Below, in pieces: positions 37,001 to 48,863 of a DNA stretch of 64,000 nt. The notes beneath the pieces are model-generated. The model did not search any database. It was not told the DNA's origin and was given only the letters and a program-made list of their open reading frames with translations. Source of the stretch: Glandiceps talaboti (Eukaryota; Hemichordata; Enteropneusta; Spengelidae); the NCBI RefSeq assembly GCF_964340395.1, contig NC_135555.1:19052115-19116114 (forward strand). Direction: 5' to 3'. A program made the position numbers and the translations under genes. Numbering within the stretch: position 1 is the stretch's first letter; each line of letters starts with the position of its first letter.

Positions 37001-40000
37001 TTATGCTAGAGCACCTTGAATCTAATGCACGCATTTATTTATACCGGTATATGTGATGTCTTTATATGCCTTAAGTTATTTTGAAGATCATCTTGTCTAG
37101 ATAGTTTGTACTTTGTTTGTATCTCCCCTATCAAGCAGACAAATCCATTAAGTAGTTTTTGCCAGTTTGAGGGTTTTTACACATACACACAGAGACAGCC
37201 AGCCAGATAGACAAATACTTCAACATACATGTACTTATTACCTATAAGAATCAAATTTGGTCAACAAAAACTGCATAGAATTAGAAGAGTTGTTCAATTG
37301 TTTATCAAAATGATAGAATGTTTAGGGACAATGCACAATGTAACCCAGGCTCAACAAACAAACTTTGATCGAGTAGGGGAATGGGGTCTGGAATCAATGC
37401 GATTGCTGAATTTCATTTTCACACATCTACTAAGTTCTAGCCAAACCCCGGTAACAGAAAGGGCGAATATGGTAAAACTGCCATAGATTCCAACACACTG
37501 TACCATCATTTCGGTGGGGAAACCTGATAAAATAACAGGGGAACTTGTTTTTACATACGTACTGCCCTTAAGAAAAACAGTGTGTGATATACAATGTATA
37601 TTGCTTGGTTTCCCCATAGTATTTTTATGTGTTTACCATCATGTGTTTACATTGCATCAATCATAGTGGTGTGACAATTTCCCATTTCATTATCGTTAAC
37701 ATCATATAATTATAAACATGTTGAGTTGCACTTGTGAATGTTCATTTAGGGGAGTGGGTAATTGAGCTTGCGTGACATTGTGTGACTGTCTGTTCAACAC
37801 TCGTTAACTAAAGATATCTTACAAAATGTGGTATACATGTAGTTTCATCAATTCTTCCTTCTCCATGATAAAATTAAGCAGAGATTTGATAATTTCGTCT
37901 AGTTCGAGCTCTTCAGCATTCAATGCAAAGACTTCGTGTATTTGACACATCACTCTTTTGATTTTCTCAATAATGGTTGGTGGTAGTGTTGGTTCACCAA
38001 TGGATAAACCTAGTATGTAGGCCTGTGTGAGAAAAAACAAGTCTTCATATAACACACTCCCCTACAGTACATCACTTCTATGTGGCTGAATGGAGACAGG
38101 AAATTGGTGTCAAAACGTGAATACTACAAAGTGTCTGATATGCAAGAATTTCGATAATTGAACCTGAAGATCAGCAGAGTCACGGCCAAAGGTTAATGTC
38201 TCAAAAGAAAGTTTAAACTGGGCAATATGGGGTAGACACTTGAGTGTAGTTTCTATGTAAGAAACGTTTTTCAGTTATGTGGTAAATCATGTTAGTTCAT
38301 TAGAAATATGGCTGCCACTGAGTAAAAAGTGATATGAGCACCAGAGGTAATGCATGTGTATGTTCATCTTGTTCTCCATTATCTATACACATGATCTAAA
38401 AGACATTAGGCACACATAATTGCAATAGACATTGTTTACTACAAATGTGGCTGCCATTCTGTGAAAGTGATATAAGCACCAGATGTAATAATTGTGTATA
38501 GTTCTTTTCTTCTATATTACATTTAAACATGATTTAAAAGAAATTGGAAATATGTAAATACTACAGTGTGTCTCCGATAGGCAGAAATTGGCTTGGTTTT
38601 AATAAAAAAATAAAACCCTGAAGGTCAAGGTGAAAGGTCAAGGCTAATGATACATACTGCAAGTGTTTCAAATTGTTCTTTACATACAGCCCGGACTGCA
38701 AATCCATGAGATTTCAGATCTTCATCCATTTCATTGACATACAAGATGACTGGATCATTTTCTGTGGAAACAATGAGATCATGTGACAGTCAACATATTT
38801 TTGTATTCAGCTTCTTCACTTGCTCTGAACACTGTGGGACAGTGGGAGCATCAATAACTTTTACCAAATGTGTTAGTGACATCATTTCAATATTAGCGCC
38901 ATTATAGTGTGTAAGATACAGACATTTGTGCCGCGCTATCAACCAGCACATCGTGGTTTAGTTTAGCTCCACTACAGTAGCTGTTTCATCTTATCTATTA
39001 CAGGTTGAATGCATGAAAATTGCAAAAGTTGTAGGAAAAATACTGAGTCCGACATAGTCACATACAAAACTCAGCACCGACTTTGATGATGCATCAAGTT
39101 ATACTAGTAAATATCAATAAAGAAAATTATATATGTAGAGATCACACCTTAGATCTACCAATATAAATGAGATTTTGTCATATCTTCACAAAAGTATGAT
39201 GAAATTCTAAGCCTACCATTTAATACATACAAAAACTGTATATCTCCTTATTGCTAAAGGATACATGTATGGCAAACCAAGTAGACTTTAGAATTTGAAT
39301 TGTTTATATTAGTTGTACAATTTTATTTTATAAGTCCCACTTTTTTAAAAATATTAGTTGTACAATATTTTTTTTACATTTCTCGAAATTTTCACTTCCT
39401 ATGTCAATATTTTAACTTTTCTTTATTTTTGTTAAAAATTTCGATTTTGTATTTTGCAATTTTTCAAATAAGTTTTCAGAAATATTGTAGGCCAAATGAA
39501 AAAAAAGTTGTTTGGTTCCGGTTACCTGACCCCACCTAGCTTTTAACGCCAACCCTAAACTTTTTTTTTTTTTTTACATATTTGAGAAAAAATAATAATA
39601 TAATCGCGAAAATCGTGAACTCTCGCGAAAATAGTGGATGCAGAAACTGACATCAACTTAAAAAGACAATATAAAACTGTTCTTCCAATCTGTAATGGCT
39701 GTACATCTGATAGGAAGAAATAAATAATACAAAGACCATTTGAATACACACAAATACATACAATGTAGCCTTGCTATATATTACATTTGATGTCAAAAAA
39801 TATTGCAAAAACAAAACACTGAACAAAGATAACTAACACTTAAGGTTACAATGTCACACAGTTAATTTGCAACTTGGTTTGTAACAAGTTCACTGCAACA
39901 CTTCTAACATCTTAATTCTTATACATTACATGTATTTAGGCCAACCAAAATGTCAATGTAAATGGATATCACTTTGATGTCAGTTTCCGCATCTACTATT

Positions 40001-43000
40001 TCTAGTGAGACTTCACAATTTTTGTGATATTATTTTTTTCTCTCAAATACATAAAAAGTTTGAAAAACTAGGTGGGGTCTGGTAACTGCAACAAAACAAT
40101 TTTTTTAGGCCTTAGTATACATGTAAATAGGCATCCATGGAGTAAAGTGATTATTTACAATTACACAAATTATGGCTCAGCTCTTGATAGCTTTGTTTCC
40201 AATGCAAGTAGCATATAGACATAGTCTGTAAGGTACGCCGTGACGGGGCGCCCTCAACCATCGGCCAACCCCGTGAGGAGGCCGGTGAGGGCGAAACGTC
40301 ACGACGTATCTTACAGTCTACATATAGACACTGACATAAAGATATAGTCATTTCAAATTGCCACATATTAATTACCCGGCATGTCAGTATTTGTCTTTTG
40401 AACAGTTAGTTATATTGTCTGTTCATCTGCCCATAATCAAATTTAGCATTCAAATTGAAAATTAATTTTGCAATCACTCTACATCAAATTTGCAATCCAT
40501 TTACATTGAGCTATATCTCTAACATAATTCCACACTGGGCTGTTTTAATAAACAATATATTAATCTTTGCTCTTCAACAACATTCAGCAAATATTGAATG
40601 TGTAAACATTTTAAACTCTGAATCTCATTGTTAGGCCTAAAAACAATTGTGTGGTTCCGGTTATGCTCAATTTTAAAATAGGTGGGATAGATAGATTTTT
40701 TATTTTACTTTCTTCAATTTTTTTTATGTGTGAGTGTCTAGTTCAGGTAGTTATGTTTTCCATATGGCCTCTGTGTTATTGGTTTCAATCCATCAGATGT
40801 ACAGCCATTACAGCTTGGAAGAACAGATTTATATTGTCTTTTTAAGTTGACGTCAGTTTTTGCATCCACTATTTCTTGCATCACAATTTTAACGACTTTA
40901 TTTTTCTTGAATACACAAAAAACATTTAGGGTTGGCAGTGAAAAACTAGGTGGGGTCGGGTAACTGGAACCAAACAAATTTTTTTATTTGTAGGCCTTAC
41001 ACACCCATTTTTTTTACAAACATCGGTTCATTTGATGTGTTCTTTTTCAGAGTAAATTGTTGCATTAAAAAGAATTCAGTGTGTCTCGAACACCTCTTAA
41101 TGTGAGACACTACCTGTGTTATTTTCTTGTTGCCATTACTGTAAGTTTAACTGTACTGATGGGAAAATACCAAGCTCCACTGAAAATACAACATAAATCA
41201 AGACCATCCACTATAAATCATGGATGAGAGACAGCAATGACCTAGACTTCAGCGAATGAGGGAAACTGACAAATGATGTTTCTCACTGACAAGATTTTGA
41301 TCAACCCTGATTTACTATTACTAGAATTAATGTAAGAAAACTAACAATTTCGAACTGTTTAGGCTATCACCACAAAATCTGAACACTTAATCTATGATCA
41401 AAACTGTTGCTCCATTAATTACCTACATGTACATTGTACTTTACTAGTGAGCTCTTTGTAGCATAGCAGTGAAGACAAGCTGTCTTCTTGTAAACTGCTT
41501 GTGTGTCAATGAGTATAAAATTGGTCTCAGAATCGGAATTATTTTCCAGGCCAATCTGAGGCTACCGATAGTCTCATTCTTAGTCTCAGATTCAGCTAGC
41601 GTCATATAAATAAGTAGTCAAACAAGAAATAATGCCTACATATGATCAGTATGTAAATTGCTCTATGTCACAACTTCTTGCTGGAAAAAGGAACTTCACC
41701 TTTTAAGTTTTATAACTTTAATTTGGGGGAAAAAACTAACCTGAAATAGATTTAATAACTTGTCACCCATATATGGCAAAATAATCTAGTGGATAAGATT
41801 GAGCGTGTCCAAACGAAATTTATCAAATATTTGTGCTTTAAACAAAATATACCTTATTGTTCTTCAGATTATTTAGAATTGTGTAAGTTTTTCAAACTAT
41901 CCCCTCTTTTCAATCGTAGGAGAGTTTCTGATCTGTTTTTTATACAAATGTGTCCATTCTGTGGTTAACTGTTCTTATTTGACACAAATCCATCTGAATG
42001 TTCAATTTAATTTAAGGTTTAATTTTCCTTTTCGGGTACCTGCAACCAGAATTAATGTTCATAAGCATTCTTTCATTCCACGGGTTCTATCCACTATGAA
42101 TGAAATTGCCAAATATAACTCGAGTATTGACATATTTGACAGGTTTAGTCATTTTAAAACTAATGTACAGAATTATTTTTATACTTTTATACTTATATTT
42201 TATACTTTTTATTGTTGCTTTTTAATGTATATTGTTTTGTACGTATTTGTTTGTATGTTCTGCAGAGCTTTTTAATGTATATATTGTTTTGTAACATTTG
42301 TACGTATTTGTTTGTATGTTGTCTGTTCAGCGGAGCCTGTAATTGGGATTTCATTCCTGTCGGTTTTCCGAATAAATAAATAAAACAAAATAAATAAATA
42401 AGTATATTTGTATGAACTCACAGTACCTCCAATGATGAATACATGTTGTATATAGGAAGATTTTAGCCCTTTCTAACGTGAGTAAAAGTTATATTTTATA
42501 CTGGGTGTCAGATGAGACTGTTACCTATAGTCCCAATGTACGATAACTGTTGGACTATTCAATGTTGCTGTCACTGTGACTTTCCATGTCCGAGGCTAAA
42601 TCTGAGGCTCAATTTTAGACTAGCCTCAGATTGGACTGAAAACTGAATCTGATTCCAAGGCCAACTTTATATGTGTTCCGTTGTGTTCTGCATAACAGCA
42701 TATTGGCTCGTGATTGTTATCAGTCACCAATTTGATGGCTGCTCCTCCCTCCATTCATTGCAAGATTTGACTTGGATTAAGATCAATCCTACTGCACATC
42801 GTCATCGTCAGCTGCAAATTCAATATATTTTCAAGTACCTTATTTATCACAGCATTTTTTTCAAGTACCCCCCCCCCCCGACTAGTTTTGTGAAAGCAGC
42901 CCAAGTGTATGGAAGGGGTTTTACAACTTTCCGACAACAGTGAAAGGCCTCGACAACCAAACCCCTAAATTCTCAGTTGATGTATGTGGATAGTGTATGC

Positions 43001-43424
43001 ATCATCACAAAATATTACCTGGACACTCTTTCTGTATGGTCTCCAAAATAGCGTCATCCACAATATTTGGGGCGGCAACTTGTGTACAACGATCGACATT
43101 CAATGGCTTGAATATAAAGTTCTTCAGGGGTTTCTGGATAACGTATTCAAATTGTTTAGTCATAAAAGATTCTAGCATAATTACAGTGTAGCTGTCAATT
43201 AAATCGAAATTCAATCGGTTGCATTGTGCCGGTCCCCATGTACTTGTCGAGGGTTCACGAGTTGAACTTGCTGTACTCGTAGAAGAAGCCCGACTCCTGC
43301 CGAAAATGCAGCCTGGTGACGTAGTTGGCTGTAACTTGACTTTGTACTGTGGAGATGAGAAGGAACTACTCGAACTTGCTTCATACCTTTTCCGCTTTAC
43401 CCCGATTTCAACGTCCGCCGCCAT
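32428..43424 (-). CDS. Unrecognised five-exon gene, predicted 417 aa
   Basis: Exons: 43019-43424, 38658-38761, 37823-38022, 34642-34783 and 32428-32829. All junctions are GT-AG and phases agree (1,0,2,0), giving one open frame of 418 codons. The start ATG at 43424 has A at -3 and G at +4. Exon 1 begins MAADVEIGVKRKRY with a KRKR basic patch, followed by a Ser/Thr-rich, probably disordered stretch. Later exons look globular: VILYVNEMDEDLKSHGF in exon 2, EKIKRVMCQIHEVFALNAEE in exon 3, LRDATSFCFDICGVQVRSE in exon 4. Exon 5 starts with a second basic patch (NKSKRQKIGKTSKSSKRR). The apparent TAA after exon 3 is part of a GTAAGA donor. Two basic patches suggest a nuclear protein. I could not assign it to a family. 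Exon 5 may have another downstream exon instead of the stop at 32428. Introns are long and packed with repeats. Confidence 0.7.
32922..33117. repeat. (ACT)n trinucleotide microsatellite
   Basis: About 195 bp of ACT units with a few ACG, ACA and GCT variants. It lies in intron 4 of the unrecognised gene. Poly-Thr and poly-Val frames on the two strands are artefacts. Confidence 0.98.
33420..33975. repeat. Diverged tandem repeat of about 150-bp units
   Basis: Three to four units share the phrases GATGGTATCATCATG, CCCCA(T/C)CAA(A)ATTTCAG and GACCAAAAA.GAGATTTTTTGACC. It is similar in period and style to the 26.4-27.4 kb satellite and ends in a (CA)n run, but its sequence differs. Confidence 0.65.
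33988..34063. repeat. (CA)n microsatellite
   Basis: About 38 CA units. The frames through it (Thr-His or Cys-Val) are not coding. Confidence 0.98.
34981..36176. repeat. 54-bp minisatellite, about 22 copies
   Basis: The unit contains TACATGTAAAATACCCAAG, then GGTACCTTGATCACAATTGG. Because 54 is divisible by 3, the minus strand stays open for 212 codons as an 18-residue repeat (MYIPIVIKVPLSPTWVFY). Variant positions (TTGGG against GGGG, GATAG against GAGAG, CAAG(T/C)G(G/A)G) recur every four units, giving a 216-bp higher-order repeat in the central part. It lies in intron 3 of the unrecognised gene. Confidence 0.97.
36415..36765 (-). pseudogene. LTR-retrotransposon (Gypsy-like) pol fragment
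   Basis: On the minus strand one frame reads VYSDVFTDLQGECT, equivalent to the FSDVFTDLPG block at the protease-RT linker of Gypsy pol. After a frameshift the next frame reads HDIKLTSN, LPLAMQEIVQSEVKALLDM and VTEPCE.LYASP, which is the start of the RT domain. A stop and at least one frameshift are present, and nothing follows to the left. It is a short dead fragment in an intron. Confidence 0.75.
39490..40115. mobile_element. Dispersed inverted-repeat family, copy B (complete, about 625 bp)
   Basis: The left end has TTGTTTGGTTCCGGTTACCTGACC, followed by a T-run, AATCGCGAAAATCGTGA and GTGGATGCAGAAACTGACATC. The right end repeats these inverted (GATGTCAGTTTCCGCATCTAC, CTAGGTGGGGTCTGGTAACTG). 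The termini of about 150 bp are therefore inverted repeats. No transposase is visible, and the short ORFs on either strand are translations of the repeat. Confidence 0.65.
40214..40330. mobile_element. Short foldback element with G+C-rich centre
   Basis: The arms TAGACATAGTCTGTAAGGTACGCCGTGACG and the inverted CGTCACGACGTATCTTACAGTCTACATA pair with a few mismatches around a G+C-rich middle (GGGGCGCCCTCAACC...GGTGAGGGCG). About 115 bp, no ORF. Confidence 0.65.
40630..40998. repeat. Dispersed inverted-repeat family, copy C
   Basis: It carries both termini of the family (GTGTGGTTCCGGTTATGCTC at the left, GGTGGGGTCGGGTAACTGGA near the right) and the inner CATCAGATGTACAGCCATTA block in inverse orientation. 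Its ORF 40651-40845 begins with the same peptide pattern as the copy A ORF, which shows that both are repeat translations. Confidence 0.7.
41515..42675. mobile_element. Inverted-repeat element split by a LINE insertion
   Basis: The left arm at about 41520-41600 (TGGTCTCAGAATCGG, CCAGGCCAATCTGAGGCTA) is matched by an inverted right arm at about 42590-42670 (TAGCCTCAGATTGGACTG, CTGATTCCAAGGCCAAC). The arms are about 80 bp and imperfect. The LINE fragment at 41790-42400 lies between them, so it inserted into an older element. Confidence 0.5.
41790..42400 (+). pseudogene. Non-LTR retrotransposon (LINE) 3' end
   Basis: The frame from about 41798 reads KIERVQTKFIKYLCFK, DYLELCKFFKLSPLFNRRR, then after a stop continues PFRVPATRINV.KHSFIPR and FDRFSHFKTNVQNYF. 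This is the C-terminal region after the RT domain of Jockey/CR1-like LINEs. The copy ends with TTTTCCGAATAAATAAATAAA, an A-rich 3' tail typical of target-primed insertion. It is 5'-truncated and dead. Confidence 0.75.
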
Positions 43425-44725
43425 ATTCGATCTTAGCTTAGCTTAGCGCAGCGGCGTTAGTGCGCCCTCTTCCACAGTATATGTATTCGTTGCATGCGAA
43501 TACGCATATGAATGTACGAAATATATAACATAAACGCTTTGTCTCTTGATACATCCAATTAATTAACAGGTACAGACAACTATGCTGTTCGTGCAAAAAA
43601 GCTGCATTGAGATTGCAGCACAATCTAATAATGTCAACTGACAACTGTCAATTAGAAGGAGTTAAAAACTGTTTTGTCGTAAGTATATCAAATAGCATCA
43701 TGTATATACGCGTAGCATGTGTAGTTGTACACGTAACCATGGATCTATTTAAGAAATGAAATACCATTGAAATTTACTGGACGGACTGACTGTAAAATCT
43801 GTGCCTCCACAGGGGCCAACGAGCATGTAATTGATTGATCAATCGATTGATCGATTTATTTATTGATTTATTATTTGGTTGAATGATTGATCTATTGAAT
43901 CAATATCACACCGAACATTTTGAATTGTGCACAAAACATAACCAATCTAGGGTGAGACACACTTTGAAATAGTATGTGACAAACACTGTGACTGAAAGTG
44001 CCTGACCTAGCCTGTGTCTAGATATTGGATATTCAATAATGTATATAGTTAGTCTAGTTCCTGTATATTTTTGTATGTACGCATTACAATGTTACTACGA
44101 TCATCTCCGCTAGAAGTCCCAAATTAATATTGGGTGAAATTAAAAACTAAGATTTATATATTTTGTATTTAGAAACTATTTAAGATACCAATTTCATAAA
44201 CGGTCCCCTTTTCTTAATGTGTGCATTTAATTTACCTTTCTAACCGCAATATGAAACTCTAAACTCTGAATATTTTGCAATTAAGTATTTTTTGTATGCC
44301 ATCAAATCTGTTTTGTGTTTTCTAAACGTTTTCAATATAAATATAACGCTTAGCAACAAGAATAACAAAATTTAATAATAATATGACAGTTGATCATCAC
44401 CTAGGATGATTTGTCTTACTTCTGGAATATCTGGGAGGAATAAGATAATTTTCTAGGATCCATTTATTGACATTTCTAGCATAAAATTTTTTAATACTGT
44501 ACCAAACTTGATCAAAATTTGTGTCTCAGGTATTTCAAAATCAGCAATCATTGTTGCATCAACATTCACTCGCCATGATTTTGGAACTGCTTTGAGAACA
44601 CCAAACCATTGTAGAAATGACATGACTGTAGTACTCCCATTTCTAGTTAAGGAGATGAGTTCAAAAGTAAGTATATGGGTGATTATGTATTTTATTATAT
44701 ACATAGACCCTCATATTCCCAGGAT
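43425..44725. other. Region 5' of the unrecognised gene
   Basis: The promoter of the minus-strand gene should lie just right of 43424, but no defining motif was identified. A minus-strand frame at 44453-44704 (SFLQWFGVLKAVPKSWR) resembles text seen in retroelement polymerases, but it is too short and isolated to classify. Confidence 0.35.
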
Positions 44726-44787
44726 GTGACGTCAACGTATAGTAATATGAAGTCCATACATTTCATATTACTATACTTTGACGTCAC
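44726..44787. repeat. 62-bp palindrome bounded by TGACGTCA
   Basis: GTGACGTCAACGTATAGTAATATGA and its inverted copy TTCATATTACTATACTTTGACGTCAC face each other across a loop of about 11 bases. Each end carries a perfect CRE-type palindrome TGACGTCA. It is probably a tiny foldback element. Confidence 0.75.
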
Positions 44788-45074
44788 ACTATATATAGTA
44801 ATACTGTCGGAACTACATTGTACTTTAATTTTGTAGCCATAAAAATAAACTTGGTTACGATGTTAACTGCATAAATCAAAAGTGGGTGAGATTTGAAGTA
44901 AAGGGAAATGTGGGGTTAGAAAGAATAAATCACGTGAAAATATGGGATTCTTTGTAAATGGGCGATTTATAAGACATTTTTTGTAGATGGCGGGAAATCG
45001 CAGACGAACCTGTCGTCTGCCGAGCAAAAATTTGTTCCCATGAAAGATATGTCGTCGAAGGAACGCTATGTTAC

Positions 45075-45702
45075 ACGTCACTGTCGCCAGATGAAATAGA
45101 CGATTCCATCACAAACCAGAGGAAAACAAACACAGTGAAGTCAACCACCAACGCTGTACGTAAAACAGGTAGAAAAATTCCTTAAAGCTACAGAGGCCGA
45201 TGTCCAAGATGTAAACTTAAGTGACATTCCATCGGATGTTCTTGATGTTTACTTGTAAAAGTTTTTTATCGGCGCTCGACAAGGCGACGGGACGAACTAC
45301 GAGCCAGACACATCAGCGTGGAATAGACAGATATATTTATTAAACTGACAATGGGTACAAGTATTCAATATGCAGGGATGTCGTTGTCAAGAAATCACAG
45401 GAAGCATTACGAGCGAAACGTTGTGATTTGAAGGCTTAGGGGAAAGGCAACAAATCCCGTGCTGAGCCTATGGGGTGACATCGAACTAAAAGTGACAGCT
45501 GCCGGACGAGAGTACCTCGCTCGGGTTCAGCGAACGCGACAACAAAACCCGCTCTGGTCAACACGTAGCCAATATTCGTCGTACTGTCCCAAGATGTTCG
45601 ATGGACATGTGCCCGATCAAAGCATTTGTCCTATTGAGACATACAAGGCATACCGTGACAATCGACCTGTTGAAATGTGTAGTCCTGATGCACGTTTCTA
45701 CT
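45075..45702 (+). pseudogene. Crypton-like tyrosine recombinase (DUF3504 family) pseudogene
   Basis: Pieces of one protein can be followed in shifting frames: SLSPDEIDDSITNQRKTNTV near the N-terminus; VEKFLKATEADVQDVNLSDI; KFFIGARQGDGTNYEPDT; NGYKYSICRDVVVKKSQEAL; GKGNKSRAEP; then LWGDIELK..GREYLA and PKMFDGH....CPIETYKAYRDNRP ending in PDARFY. This order matches the DUF3504 domain (Crypton-derived recombinases, as in KCTD1, QRICH1 and ZMYM2-4 relatives). In-frame stops (after DVYL and CDLKA), frameshifts and a deletion between GKGNKS and LWGDIEL show it is dead. The YR catalytic R-H-R-Y residues are not retained in the visible part. Confidence 0.78.
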
Positions 45703-45844
45703 AGCTATTAATTGAAGAAAAAAAAACACTTAGGTTATTTTATTTTATTTTTTGGACTTAGTATTTTTATAGGGAAACTGTCAAAACGGCAATGAAAACT
45801 TTGTACTGGCTTGTTAAAAAAAGAAGTGCTACATACAGATTCCC

Positions 45845-47815
45845 ATGGACTTTGCAAAAACCCACTTGGCAAAGAGATGCGATGTGCTCAGCCATCTTGA
45901 TAAAGGTGGAAATGCATTGTACACAAGTGAGAGGACCATTCAAGAACTCCTTGAAGTAAATGATTGTTTTCATTTATTTATTTTAAAAATTGCTTCTTAT
46001 TTCAGTTTTATTGAAGTAATGCATACAATGTTACCTATACAGAAACAGTTGTAATTTAAACAATAATTAATGCACAGTTGTCCTGTTGTATTGCAGGTGA
46101 TGGCCGATCAGATGAGCATCTTGTTAAGTTTGTTGACAGCTTGTACATTGGTCTGATTTGATGAGTCCACTGATATTTCAGTTGGGGGACTATGTATTCG
46201 ATTGAAGGCATGTTTTGTATAACATTTGATTCATACTTTTGTTCGAAAAGTACTAAAGTGCATATGGAACCAGAAGGGCTCAAACGTGTGATGGTTTTCC
46301 TGCAGCAGACAGACATTCTCATGAAGATTGAAGCTATTGTGAGAGAACGTCATTTATCCAATCAAAAGTGGCCAAGGGAAACTCATCCAGGAATTGTATA
46401 CTACTTTGATGTATGGCATGTAGCAAAAGGTATTCGTTTAGCTATTTCACTCCTGCTCAACATATACTGACGTCACAAAAGCGATGATATGTAACAAGGC
46501 GGTTAGTATGTGGAATATATTGGGTTAGATATATGCACGTGTGTGCATGTATACATGCAGTATGTGTGTTTGTTGCCAAAGCCTGATTGCAAATTTTATG
46601 ACACTTCTTTGTAATATGCATGGTTAGATATATTTTATTGATGTTTTCAATTCAAATTGATATCAGTGGGTATTTTTACAAATGTAAGACCAAACTCGGC
46701 ATAAAGAAAGTTTTCTTATTACTTTTTGTATTGTAATATTGTTGATCGTAATGACTGAAAACTGTAAACAGTCATCGTTGTGAACCGCACTCTTGTTTAC
46801 AACACCGTCCAAGACGCACCACGTTATTTCGCAGGGAAAGAAATAACAGCTCCAGGTTTGTGAGAATAGTTAACACTATATATTCAACGAAAGCAAGCTT
46901 TTAGATTATCCTATTAGAAATCAGACTGAGTAATTATTTTTCAGCAATGGCATATTCATTACAAACATTTGATAAGCATTGCGCATAGTTTTCATTATTG
47001 ATATTTGGTACTACTAAACATTTATAATCATACACATTAGGTGATGAGGAGAAGATAATTGTGTATCTTGGCACTTGAGCTATTTGGACCACTGTTACTT
47101 TTTCTAGATATTACTTGCACGACAATAAACCTTATATGCTACTTTTTGCAGGAACAGAGAGAATCGTATGAGAAACTATAACAGAGAGAAGCACATGAGA
47201 AACTATAAGCAGCAAACATGTATTGAAAGGCATAAGGAAGCTGTCACCATCGTGGAAGACATCCTCCCTTGAAGGCTTTCATCATCATAGTGTAATCAAC
47301 CAGTTTGCCCCCAAAGATCAGGAGCACTTCAGTCATGAAAGTATGGAAATGAGGTAAGCACAACTGAGCAAGGTTTAATCAATGAATTCGACGACCACCC
47401 AAGTGGAACAGAAAATAAATAAAATAAGGCTACTAAGTCATATATTTTCACAATGAGTGCAACACTAGCAGTGATGGCATGTGTGTTTATGGTCTGATAC
47501 CTTTTCTTGTAGTACATTTTACCTGCAAAGTTAACTGTACTGTAATCTACCTAGTACTGTGTTTGAGTGAAAATTGTAATTATCCAATCATTTAATTGCT
47601 AGTAAAATCAAGAGTGATAGTTCCCCTGTCCCAAGTCACTTATGGTGTACATCATCTTCATTATAAAGTTCCTGCTCTAATGAAGTTTTAAATATTGTCA
47701 AACTTTCAGGGTGAAAATAGCTCTTCACTACAATGAAAACTTATGACGTCAAGCAAGGAACGGAGATGGTGAACCAGAGTTAATGTTAACCTTCCCAAAA
47801 TTAAGAGGGGGGACT
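45845..47815 (+). pseudogene. Decayed multi-exon transposase-like gene
   Basis: Three consecutive blocks belong to a transposase-like protein family widespread in invertebrate genomes. The first (46192-46440) reads MEPEGLKRVMVFLQQ, ETHPGIVYYFDVWHVAKG. The second, ending 47353 at ATGAG|GTAAGC, reads SSLEGFHHHSVINQFAPKD and HFSHESMEM. The third begins after the acceptor AACTTTCAG at 47711 and reads VKIALHYNEN. The last two join in phase. An upstream piece, DESTDISVGGLCI near 46160, follows a stop and resembles hAT-type transposases, so two elements may be mixed. The central catalytic region is not intact. I cannot place it in a named superfamily with certainty. Confidence 0.6.
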
Positions 47816-48863
47816 TTACCCTACGCAGGATAAATATTGCCTGCTCATACGGTAAATTACCTTAAGTCCTGGACCATTGCCCATTGAAGCAATTTTATCT
47901 AGATTTTGCATAAGTGTGTGTGTGTGGTTGGGGGGGGGAGAACATCGGCATCTACACAATAAATGTTCAACACTTCACAAAATTACATTGATCGCATTGT
48001 GAAAAATAAAGTAAAATAAAAAAAAAACATCTCTACGTTCACTGTATAATAATCTTCCAAAATTTGAAATTCCTGCCTGTTGCGTATTTCAGAGTTACCC
48101 ACTACCGAAAGATTGAGTGTGTCCCCGTTTGTCCAACCATGGATGTATAAGGGAGAAGGACATAAATGTCTGGGCGAAAGATTGATATGGACGCCATTTT
48201 GAATCGAACGCTATGTTGATGATTCGGAAATACTCGAACTTGTCGATGATCACCCGAAGGCTTTGTACGACCGTTAATCCAATTAACGAAAACGGAAATA
48301 CTTATCGTCGGCAAATACCTATCATTGGTAAAATATGTCAAAGAGGTGTAATTTACCATATGAGCAGGTGAAATGTCGAATTCATATCTATTCGTTTTAC
48401 CACTATGAGCGCCAAAATTCAAATACAACAAGTACATATATCAGCTTGCTGGCATGTCAGTACCGTAGCCTGCGGGGGGGGGGGGGGGGGGCAGCTGCTT
48501 CCCCCTCTCCCTGCCGAGAATGTTAGGGAAAACACACTGCGCACTTTCCATGAAAACCTTTCCAAAAATACGCGCGTGGGGACGCAAAACAGAGTTTCTG
48601 GATCGGGTGTGAATGCGGAAGTATCATGTAATCATTTGTGCCAAACAAAAGAGACATTTTCGATACGGGATATAAAATAATTACTACTAGCTGCTGCGTT
48701 TAGGGTTTGGATTATAGGCGATCGAATGGAAAGTCGACGTCGTTCTCGTGAACTTTGATTTGATTCGCTTCAAAAGGAAAGCCCTGGCAATTGTGCCAAA
48801 TAATATAGCAACCAGTGTGACATGAACTCTAATCAGTCATGGTGACAATATTCGACAATAGTA

